Shown: positions 10,715 through 20,512 of the stretch, one piece after another | Position numbering within the stretch: the first letter of the stretch is position 1 | How the letters are laid out: each line of letters opens with the position of its first letter | Assembly (NCBI GenBank): GCA_018257865.1 | Contig: JAEUBA010000025.1 | Span: 248,001 to 312,000 of the forward strand | Source: Stereocaulon alpinum | Lineage: Eukaryota > Ascomycota > Lecanoromycetes > Lecanorales > Stereocaulaceae | Length of the DNA: 64,000 nucleotides | Reading direction: 5' to 3' | Position numbers and translations under genes: made by a program | The notes under the pieces: generated by a model | The model's input: the letters and a program-made list of their open reading frames with translations, nothing else | The model's database searches: none | What the model was told of the DNA's origin: nothing

Positions 10715-11626
10715 GCTTCGCATTTCGCCCGGAAATGTCTTTGTTTGTATCCAGCACCTTCTTTAACATACTAGGTCATGCAGAATATCGCTAATTCCAT
10801 TTTTCCCATTGCTATGTATGTGCCAAGTGTTGTCCACTTAGTATTCCTGTCTCACAAATTTGGGTCTCACGGTATGGTCAATCAAGCCTGATGGCAAGAA
10901 AGCGTGGCGCATGTTTGTTAATTGAGTACAGATACTCTTGGCACTGGTAATCCATCTTTGAACGAAGGGTCTTCCAAAATGGGGATACTGGGAAATTTCA
11001 AGCCTTATACATATGTATACATATCCTATTGACCGTTCGGGCATGTCCAAGAAGCCACGACCATGAAGAGCAAAGCTGGGAATGAGCAGGAAGTGCTGTT
11101 GCCAGCAATGGAACCATGTGCTGCTTGCACAGTCTTGGAACGTTTCCAGTTCAGAGTGTATGTTGAGGTCGCTTAGGTACCCTGCTGGAAAATTCCACCA
11201 AGTTGTTATGAACTCGGTCGGAAGCTCGCTCTAAGCTGACTAAGAATGCTACTTGGTACAATACTCAAACACTTTGCCACGGAAACACAATGAGGTCCTC
11301 GATGTGTTTGCGTTAGACGCCCTTGGGGTACTTTTTGGAAAAGTACCGCACGGGGACGTGGTGGCAGAATCAAACAAGGCAAGAGACATGATCTCCGTAA
11401 GGAAACATAAGAAATCAGCTGATTGGTCTCTGCTGTTGTAGCATGCAGAGGGCTAGTCCAGGGTAAGTAATTCGGTCTGTGTCAGCGCTATACTCGATTA
11501 AGGCCACGGTGGGGGGCTTAGTCTCAGCCCGATCGGGGTTATAAATACAGCGACGAAGACGTCTGAAGAGATGGAGGATCCAGGGAAGCTCACTTTGGGG
11601 TCGCCGTTCAATTCTGGTGAACGCCA
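10715..11626. other. Intergenic between the two Zn2Cys6 paralogs
   Basis: About 900 bases holding the promoter of paralog B. No conserved copy of the 8.0-8.7 kb upstream region is obvious, and no coding signal is seen. Confidence 0.4.
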
Positions 11627-14032
11627 ATGGATACTATTGATGAATTATTCTCCGCAGATGCCTTGCGTCTCTTGGAAGATTATGCCCAGGTCCTCAGTCC
11701 ATCAGGCCAGCCACAGGGCTTCGTAGTCGGCCATGAAGCCTCCTCCCATGCCGAGTCGAATCACCAACAATCACGGAAACGTAAAGGCATTCCTGGATGT
11801 TCGACTTTGAGCCTTTCCAGTACTGCAACTCCGAAGTCCAAACGCGCAAAGTTCGAGCCAAAGCGGAAGAATGAGGTAGCAAACGTGCGCAAAATAGGAG
11901 CTTGCTTTCGATGCAGGCAATTGAAAATCTCAGTGAGTGAACCATTTCGCGTATTCCGGAAATCCATTGCAAGCTCATAGTCGTATTTCAGTGCTCTGGT
12001 ACCTGGCCATGCGAACCCTGCCGTCGAAGCGGGAATTCTTGCTACGGCCGAGCGCCAAAGTTTAGATGGATGGACTCTGTATCATGCTCTCTAAACGAAG
12101 TCGATATTTATGCCATAGGTATTATGCAATCGCCTCATCGCAGTAATTTCACGAGCTCACTGCACTAGACCGTTCTTGTACGCTAGCCTCCTTCAGTGAG
12201 TTCGACTCGATTGAGCTAGGAGACGTGACCCTTGCGTTCGACTCTGAAGTATGGTGGGACCTTGACGGTCTAGCCTTTGAATTCGCGCATTGGATGTCCT
12301 CCCAGGGTGCTGGACCAGCTTCTACCAGTCGCGTAGGCATTCTGTCATCGTCCAAATTAGAGCACTTACTCGACAATCTGGTCGACAGAGGCCTCACCAG
12401 AGCATTCAAGCTGCTGAGTGAAAGCTCGTCTGTGCTCTACAACCATGAAGGCGATACTGACATGCACTGGAAGAGCTACACCACGGCTGCGCTCGTTGGG
12501 CTCCGCTCATACGCTGGCACACTCGTTCTTCAGCACTTGGAGGGGATTCTGAGCAGATCGAACCTAGCTATGGCGTCCTTGAGAGAGCTCAAGGCGCTGT
12601 TCTTGATCCTTTTTGGGACTGTCATTGCTGTCGGGTACTCGAAGCCAATCGTGCAGGCAGGCAATGTAAGAAAGGCCACACCACCTCCACAATGAAACAT
12701 CTATACTGAACACTAGGCAGTCATCATGGTCGACTAAATCTTACGGAGAGGCTCAGCAGCAGCTCTTGCGCATCCTTGCTCACCATATGGTCCAAATTGC
12801 TGAAAGGGCTTCTATCCTCGATGAGAAAGCCGACAAGATGCATCTAATTGAAAGTGCAAATCGCCAGTGGGATGGACAGGCTACCTTCGAATGGTACTTG
12901 ACAGATGATTCAGCTTCCGAAAACACAGAGGATCCAGAAGACGTGGAAGCCCAAGGAAGCTGCTTCAGCTGTGGCACGCTCCTCTGTCCCGACGGATCGT
13001 GTCTTTTCTGCCTCTCTCAGTCCTCCGATGGATCGATTTGGGAAGAAACGAACTTTGCTGGAAACATTCCTGAGGAAATTTTCCCACAAGCGCGTCTTAC
13101 TCCAGAGGCACTTGGGTCAATGCCTGGTATTTGGGATCTTGGCTGCTATCAAGCACCCGACACCTCGATCCCAGACTTAGAACAGTCCACGTGTCGTTAC
13201 TGCGGCACGCTCGTTATGTTTCCAGGAGACAACCTCTGCTTCTCCTGCTTCTCCTACTCCTCGGATATCCATGGTGACACATCGCTCACGTCGTCGTCCG
13301 AAGACCCATTCTTCATCAAAGACCCACTCTTGTCAGCGCCCCAATCGACATGGGCCCCAGTCGCGAACAACAGTATGAGAGATTTGCCAGAGACACGATC
13401 GACAGGCCCCGGTATGCAAGGAACAATCCCGGGATGTGACAACAACGCAGACAAGCTCGCTCAGGATGAGAAGTCTGAGGGTAGCCACTGGTATTCTAAC
13501 AATCTTCCCTGGTGTAATCTGGAACAGTACCCTAGGACCATCACTGCCAGTGATGAATGGGAAAGATGCGAAGTGGATATCACGGACCCTCTCATGCTCC
13601 GACAAATGGACTCACGAACCCCACCAACAACCTGCCAGCCTATAGGGTCTCAAATATCTAATTTTCATCAGCCTACTAGTACTTCTCTCAGCGATTTTGG
13701 TAGACAATACAGACGCCGTTCGCGTGGCAAACTCTCTGACAGATCTCGATCCCGGTGTCGACATCTCAGAGAGATGCGCGCATGTATTCGCTGCATGGTA
13801 TCTCTAATAATGGTATGATCCTACCCATCTACGCAATAACAACATTAACATTATCCAGTGTTCACCAACCCCCACGTGCACCAGCTGTACCACACTATAT
13901 GACAAATTGTCACCAAACATGTGGAGGCACACACCATTGCTCCCAATCTATATCCCTGAAATCGATCACACCACCGAAGACGAAAAAATTTCAGGGACTA
14001 AGGTGCGGAAACGGAGGAACTTGCTAGTCTGA
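11627..14032 (+). CDS. Zn2Cys6 regulator, paralog B, with two zinc ribbons and a second partial cluster
   Basis: Five exons (11627-11932, 11992-12118, 12169-12665, 12721-13812, 13859-14032) sum to 2196 nt, 731 aa. The N-terminal cluster is canonical: Cys 93, 96, 103, 109, 112, 119, split by intron 1 at the same place as in paralog A; exon 2 is 127 nt in both. The middle region matches paralog A. Then come two C-x2-C...C-x2-C modules (Cys 391/394/404/407 with spacing 9, and 468/471/483/486 with spacing 11). Intron 4 (46 nt) again splits a C-x2-C-x6-C-x5-C-x2-C array (Cys 665, 668, 675, 681, 684) preceded by an Arg-rich stretch; the sixth cysteine is missing. Role inferred: nuclear transcription factor. 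The binding site and targets are unknown. Confidence 0.78.
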
Positions 14033-14498
14033 GACATGTCTGCTTTGTTTATCTGTGCGGACTGATATTTGATTTTTATAGACGATATGTGATCTCGTTA
14101 GCTCTATAGACTTTGCACCACACCACCTCGTCAGACACAAGAAAGTTCACAATTTTCCGGGCAGGGGCCCCCTAAGCGCGTCCCTAGGCGGAATTAGCGC
14201 CTTGTTGATAAGGGGGTGTCCGGGCGGATGCCGGGGCTACGTTCTGGGGTACAGTAAGTTACCCTGAATTTTTCTTTGCCCGTGACGAGACTGCCTACCT
14301 TTACCAGAACGCCACAACCATCTTCTGAACTCCAGGCAAAATTTGCATGCATTCTTTTTATATATACCTGACTATCACCTGACATGCCTCTGCTACCAGT
14401 ACAAAAATAGCATGAGTACAAGCATACATTTTCAAACAGGACCAATTGATCTCCAATGCAGACTGACACGACCTATACCATCACCATCACCATCACCA
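14033..14498. other. Intergenic with (ATCACC)n next to a stop codon
   Basis: Convergent 3' region. Positions 14478-14500 hold about four copies of the hexamer CCATCA, abutting the stop codon of the AAA ATPase gene. Nothing else is seen. Confidence 0.45.
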
Positions 14499-16361
14499 TC
14501 AGAGCAGCTGAGCGTCACCAGCGCTTCCCACGTGACTGTCCATCAAAATCCCCTCATCGGTTATGATTGGTACATTCTGAGCATCAACGTCCACCACTAT
14601 GCCCTGAAGGCGAGGGTTCTCCTGCCTCTTCGTCGCATTATCTCCTGCTGGCCGTAGAGGAAGCGTTGTCGAGTGACCCATAGAAATAGGTCCAGAGCCA
14701 GCAGCCGGTCGCTGAGCTTCCCTTTCCTGCCCGAGTGCAATTAACAAGGTATCTCTTGTGATAGCAGCAGCAGGAACCTGGGTGTTGTCCATGTCATCCC
14801 TTAATGCCTTGACAACCAGCTTAATCTCCCTCCACAGTTCATATTCGTCGAGATCCTTGTCGCCATCATCGTCTCCATCGTTCCCATCTCCACCACCCTC
14901 CACTTTCTCCTTCTTCTTCTCCTTTCCCTCATCCAAGCTTTCACTTCTTCGCTGAGCAATCGCCAACAAGCTCGCCACGAACGCTTCCTGCATATAAGCA
15001 AAGCTGAATCCATCCGTGATGAGTGCGACAGCCGAACAAAGTTTCTTCGGGAATTCAATCTTGACATGCTTGCCCTTGAGCCTTTCGCGCCAGAAGTCGC
15101 AGTATAGAACCCGCTCTTCCTCCGAGGGGAGAGGGAAGAGATACTTGCGGTCAAAACGGGAGGGGCGGGAGGAGAGACCGGGATCAAGTTGTTCGAGGTG
15201 GTTGGTGGACGCGACCATGAAAATACCGTCGTTGTTCTCGAGGCCCTGTGGTGTCATAATTAGTATTGTGAGGGTTAGAAGAATACAGGTGGAGCTTACA
15301 TCGACTTCGTTGAAGAAGTAGCTGCGAGTCGCCTGAGTGACAACCGTGTCGATATCCTCGAAAATGAGAAGGCATGGCGACATGTATCTAGCCTGTTGAA
15401 AGATAGCCCGGATACTGTACGTGCTCTTTGCAGACTTGACGTAGAGACTCGGAATGGTGAGCCCATCACTTTTGAAAAGCGAATTCATCAGTGCCTTGAT
15501 TGAGATTGTCTTCCCATTCCCTGCTGGTCCTGTTGAGTTGCTGTAGTCAGTGCTTTGTTCTTGAATCCGTGAATAGGCTGCAAGGGATGCATTGCTTCCA
15601 GAATATACATACCATGAAAGATGACCCCCCTCTTCCACGACACCCCAAGATCTTTGTAGATTTCTTTGCTATCAAAGAATTTGTGCATCAATTCCGTGAT
15701 CTGTTTCTTCTTCTCCTCGTTTAGAATCACGTCTTTCCAGCTCGCTTCCTTGATCTGCTCATAAAGTTCTCTACTCCGGAACCAAAACCCATCGAACACA
15801 TAAACAAACTTGTCACCCGGCGGCGGCGGAATCTGCCATATCCCGATTGTCTTGACTAATTCATCCGTCCTGCTGTTGCCTGACATCACCGTTTCCCCTT
15901 CCAATGGCTCTTTCAAGATGTACTGCATTTGGGCGCTCGCTATGGACACGATGTAGACGATGAAGTATTCCTCACCCCATTTGTAAAGATACTTCGCGAA
16001 GGAGCGGGCTTCGCCGAGAGAGGAAGGGGCAAGGAAGTAGCGTGTGCGGAGGACGGATTCGTCGACTATGTCAAGGGTGGCCGTTGCGTGGCCAGCAAAG
16101 GCGAAAGCGAGGAGATCGACTGAGAGAGCAGGGGTTTTAGCTGGATGATCTGGCTGCATTGAAGACGTGGAGGTGAAGGGGGGATGTACCATTGTATGAG
16201 ACTGTGACTGTAAGACATAGCTCGGGGTATTGGCGGCGCAGAGCTGCTTGGAGGTAGGTATTGAGGTTGTAGCCCTTGCCGGAGTTGACGTCAACGTAAT
16301 CATCCCACACTTGGTGATGGCTGGTGGTAGTGACAAGGGTATAGGCTTCGGAGTCTATCAT
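14499..16361 (-). CDS. AAA ATPase (BCS1-like, fungal)
   Basis: Four exons (16361-16209, 16153-15613, 15529-15300, 15245-14499) total 1671 nt, 556 aa. The C-terminal half is an AAA module: Walker A GPAGNGKT (residues 232-239), Walker B LLIFED (285-290), then RSYFFNEVD, STNHLEQLDPGLSSRPSRFDRKY (sensor 1 and arginine-finger region). The pattern matches the large fungal group annotated as BCS1-like or AAA-type ATPases; no obvious transmembrane helix or mitochondrial targeting is seen, so a role in bc1 assembly is not supported. A Glu/Asp/Gly-rich insert (DGNDGDDDGDKD) lies after the AAA core. The last intron (15246-15299) is 54 nt, in frame and stop-free, so retention would add 18 residues. Exon 1/2 junction is less certain: GTCACA or GTCTCA could be the donor. 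Confidence 0.75.
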
Positions 16362-16998
16362 GATGGATGTAGATGTGGAGCTGGGCGTGTCAAGGTCTTC
16401 TCAGGTATGTGCGTATTCGCGGGTCGAACCTTGATGAGACTATGAGGATAGGAGATCAAAGTACAATGATTAAGCTGCTGGGGGACATGAGACGCAGCTG
16501 CAGGCAGCAATGACCTCCATGTTGGAGACATAGCGTCCAACTGTGCCCCACGCTGCACCGCCTAGGAAACGAATCCTAAAAGTGCATTGCCTTGTTTGAG
16601 CACCCTGCACTTACCAATCGATGTACGTGTCATTTCAGTAACCGCAGCGGCTGCCACATTACGGTTGGAAGCGACCCCATGGAATGTGCTGTAGGAGTGT
16701 TAGGAATGTTTCAGGGTTCATGAGCTGGGGCGGGATCCCCTCAGTCCAGAAATAGGTAGGCTTGGCTCGAAGGCTGAAAGACGTTCATGTACTTTGTTGG
16801 GACGAAGATGCCTGCCTGCTAAAACATAGGGTGTGAGTACTCTCGTCTTCATGTCCAGCATAAGCTGTGTTTTTAAACTCTGTAGAGAAGACCAGGCGTA
16901 TGATATGTAACATTTATAGTCTATAGGCAATATTTATAATAGGTCGTCATAAGGCTATGCAAATTCCTGCAATTGCGTACTGAAGTTCGTCCATGATC
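16362..16998. other. Intergenic
   Basis: Upstream of the AAA gene and downstream of the transporter. No coding or repeat signal found. Confidence 0.45.
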
Positions 16999-18712
16999 TC
17001 ACTTCCCATCGGCCTCGAGCTCGTTAGTCGTATTATCATCTCGCGTACTCTCCAATACTTTATGTTCCTTCTTCGCCTGTTCTTTCCTCTCCTTAAGCTC
17101 TTGGCAGAACCGGCTATTCGCACGTATTCGATCCCCATACTTTATGAACGCGAACGGTATGATGCACATCGCTAGGCTCAGAAATCCAAGCAGACTACTA
17201 GCCCATGCAATTCCCAGTGTACGGTACATAGGTTGCGCTGCCAGTGGGAGTAATGCGCCGAAAATTGAACGGCATATACTAGTGGCCGACATACCGCTTG
17301 CAGCGAAGACCTCGTAAGCATCCGTAATGTAGTTGAGTAAGGCCATGAATATAAGCATGAAGCCTATGCCGAAAGGCACACCCGCAAGCATAGGCACAAT
17401 CCAGTGGATGTTCGGTGACGCGGTCCAGCCCAGCCAAAATAGCGATATAACATACAGCGGGCCGCCGAAGCAAGCGAGTGGAAGACGACGATATTCCTCA
17501 ATAGAAGCCCAATGAGCATTGGCCTTCTTAGCGCGTTGCAGGACGCCATCGTAGTACATGAATATGGCCAGTGCGATAATTGATCCAACTAGGATTGGAA
17601 GGAAAGCCAGGCCAGCGACGCCAGTGCTCATATGGTAAATGCCTTCGAAAATTAGCGGGTAGGCCTCGAAGAAGAGATAGAATATCGCGTAAGCAATTGA
17701 GAGGTAGAGACATGTGAAGAGGACAATGGCTTCGTATGCGATCATATGCAGCGGACGCATGAGGGTCACGGTTGCCATCTGTTTAGCTCCTTTCTTTTCC
17801 AGCTCGATGCGTGCGAATATGTTGGGGTTCCCAGTCTCCTTGCGCATGCGTTTTGCACGCTTCTTGAGGATAGCTGGCCCGTATGTTTCGGGGAGGAAGA
17901 CGAGCAAGACCATCGAAGCTCCAGCGACTATAAGGCCGACCCAGAAAGTCCACCGCCAGCTCACGACCGAAACAAAGCCGGATATCATAGGTGCAAGTGT
18001 TGGACCGCAAGTCGTTGACTGGTGTTGATTAGCTCAGGACGTGATGTTTAGCGGCTCTTTCTGACTTACGGCCATAAAGATTGCCATCGCTCGCCCTCTG
18101 ATTACAGTATCCCCAAACACATCGGCGTATAGACCGCCCACCACAGCTATGGCACTGGATGCATTGATGCCGCAGATTAGGCGAAACACAAGGAATACTG
18201 GCCAATTGGGCGCCAGGGCGCATGCCATCGTGAAGAGGGTGAAGACTATGAAACTTGAAAGCGTTATGATTCTCCTTCCGTATGTCTCGCTCAAAGGTCC
18301 AAAGAATATAGGTCCCAACACATAGCCAACCAGGAAGAGGGAAATTGGTAGGACGAGCTGCTGGTCGCTGGTGACATTAAAATAAGGGCCAATGTAATTA
18401 ATTGCTCCACTAGGCAATGAGGAACCCAGTGTGCTGTTGACAACCGCTACGATTCCACAAAGTAATATGTAGATCTTCTTGCCCTGGATTTGACGTCAGC
18501 CTGCGACGTTCTGCAATGCGTAGAACACAACATACCCAAGACCAATTGTAGGGGTTCTCCGGGTCTCCATCATGGAAAAAGATGACGATTCTGTGCGGCT
18601 CGCTTGGGTTTCCTTGTACTTCCTCCTCTTCGACCTTCGAACGTGCATTATTGTATATATGGTCTGACCCCAAAGACCCTGAACTCTTATGTGGGATGTC
18701 GATGTCTAACAT
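16999..18712 (-). CDS. MFS transporter (DHA1-type)
   Basis: Three exons (18712-18536, 18483-18070, 18018-16999; introns 52 and 51 nt) give 536 aa. The N-terminus is hydrophilic and ends PENPYNWS, a common start of fungal drug:H+ antiporters. About 12 hydrophobic helices follow, with the signature GPLSETYGRR between helices 2 and 3, RLICGI in helix 4, and RGRAMAIFMA...GPTLAPMISG (motif C region) leading to SWRWTFWVGLI and FLPETYGP. These place it in the 12-helix DHA1 group at the plasma membrane. Relatives export toxins, drugs or polyamines; the substrate here cannot be read. The C-terminal tail is highly charged (ELKERKEQAKKEHK). Confidence 0.88.
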
Positions 18713-19231
18713 CAGTCAGTGGCTGCTGTTATCATGATAGGCGTCCCTTGTACCTGCATGCTGTTTCTCATGCTGCCCGGCAAGGACTTCTGCTCTCGGA
18801 TTCCCCACCCACGTCTCCGAGGAAGCGAGGCTGCTGTTGTTGGGACTTCTGGGTCCTTGTTTGTCATCGGAACCACTCATATTCCCTTGTAGAGTGCATT
18901 GACACTCTTAACCATGGATCTTTACACACAGAGATGTACTGTAGAACAGCAGTTGCCGACAGGAAGGTTTTCGAAGCCATGGCTTTCTAAGTCACGTTTA
19001 GTAAGAGGATCAGAGTGCGGATTCACCGTTGCTTGTAGCCGGTTATGACGGCAGGCTTCCGCGAGATGTGGAGAGTTTGCACGCCATCGTGTCCCGTAAG
19101 GTATCTGATGCTTCCTTAGCTCGCGGAGTACTTCCGGATTCTTGGCATGCTCGGCATGTACTCTGCAATTTTGGGAGCCTCCTGTTTGATGATCTCATTG
19201 GTGGGATGTCAGTTATTAACTGATACCTGCT
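18713..19231. other. Intergenic
   Basis: Promoter of the transporter and 3' region of the prefoldin gene. Short frames only; nothing else supported. Confidence 0.45.
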
Positions 19232-19806
19232 TTAAGTCTCCAAGTTGATGCTCTTTCCAAATCTAGCATACAATTCGACTTTTAGCTCTTCCATCTCCTC
19301 TCGGACCGTACTCAACTTCCCCTCGATTGTGGACACAGACTTCTCGATATTCTCCGTTGATGAAGCCAGCATCTCCTGCACTTCTGATAACGGTAATGAT
19401 ATGAATGTATCCCCAATCTTGTACCTATGTAGTGTCAATCAAGTTACCATAAGCGAAGCAGATTGCTACGTACGGGACTGTTTCGTCTTCGTCTGCTAAC
19501 TCTAACTCATTCGAGAGCTCTTCGAGGTCTTCCTTATCCTTCTACAAATGCAATTGGTGTCCATCGAACAGGAGCGGGAGGAGAAGAATCCCGCTTACAG
19601 CTTTGACTTTCAAGTCGTCCTCCAAAGTCATCTCACGCTGGTGGAGCCTGCTAAACTTGTTGATCTTGTCTTGGTCTTCGCGGCGCACTTCCAGCTCATC
19701 CTTCCCAATAGCTGCCTCATCCTCCCTGGATAGCTGGCAATGAATTAGGAGGTTGTGCTTCTGTGTTTGAGCAATAAGACATAGGACATACCATTCGTCG
19801 TTGCAT
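19232..19806 (-). CDS. GIM3: Prefoldin subunit 4
   Basis: Four exons (19806-19792, 19733-19599, 19541-19474, 19424-19232) total 411 nt, 136 aa, near the usual beta-type prefoldin size. The first exon is only five codons (MQRRM). The coiled-coil arms bracket the conserved centre YKIGDTFISLPL, and the end ELYARFGKSINLET is diagnostic of subunit 4 (yeast Gim3, human PFDN4). Prefoldin is a cytosolic hexamer that hands nascent actin and tubulin to the CCT chaperonin. It is transcribed divergently from the GABA permease about 700 bases away. All junctions have GT...AG ends and consistent phase. Confidence 0.93.
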
Positions 19807-20255
19807 GCTGTGCGATTTCTGATATTGTCTTCAGTAGCGTTGCTGACTAGTGCCTAATTTTCCGTAATGTCCAAGCTCCAATGAAATACAGGAAAAGACG
19901 GGAAGTTGTGATCTAGGTCAACAACAGCTATACATAGCACTGTTTAGATATGTTATCTGTCCCAGAAGAGCTAAGAAGTCCCTGGTGGGAGGGTTTAAGC
20001 ACTAGGGACTTTAAGGTTAGGTGCGGGGCAGCGCCAGCAGTTTCGGTAGACGAACCTTGGGTTTGTCGTCATCGTTAGTCCACTACCACAACTGGTATAC
20101 AGAATCTACAGCGAGTACCCACGAGCAAACCGGGAGCAACATGGTACTGAGTGCATTGGCGGCAAAGAGTTCTGGGACTTTGTCTGGCGGCTCAGATTCC
20201 AACGACCCGGTCACATCGATCGCACAACACTATCGCTGCAGCTTGTCTTAGCGTT

Positions 20256-20287
20256 TTATCTTATCAGACGGTTGTCCTTGTTATCTG
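20256..20287. promoter_or_regulatory. Clustered GATA-factor sites upstream of the GABA permease
   Basis: Three GATA cores on the minus strand lie within 32 bases: TTATCTTATCAG at 20256-20267 and TTATCTG at 20281-20287, about 230-260 bases before the permease ATG. Clusters of such sites are bound by AreA/NIT2-type nitrogen regulators, and GABA permeases are known targets of nitrogen metabolite control. The sites are seen; binding is inferred. Confidence 0.45.
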
Positions 20288-20512
20288 TCATTTCCTGTCT
20301 ACTCAGTGGCTTAGAGCCGCGCCTATCTCTATGTGTTTCCAATCAAAACGATGTTGTCCTGCAAGCTTTAAGATCGCCACGTCAAATGTCGAAAGTTGGG
20401 AAGGTGGGCTGGAGAGCGGGGCCAATCTTGCATATATCTCGGGGACCTCGCCGGTACCTTGCGGCCGTGCTTCATTTTCGTTGTTACCAATTGCCTAGGG
20501 AACTTCACGAAG

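Noticed and set aside
20396..20512. Earlier start for the GABA permease in the upstream open frame
   Set aside because: Family proteins start shortly before the charged segment; ATG 20513 fits and the upstream sequence lacks family resemblance.
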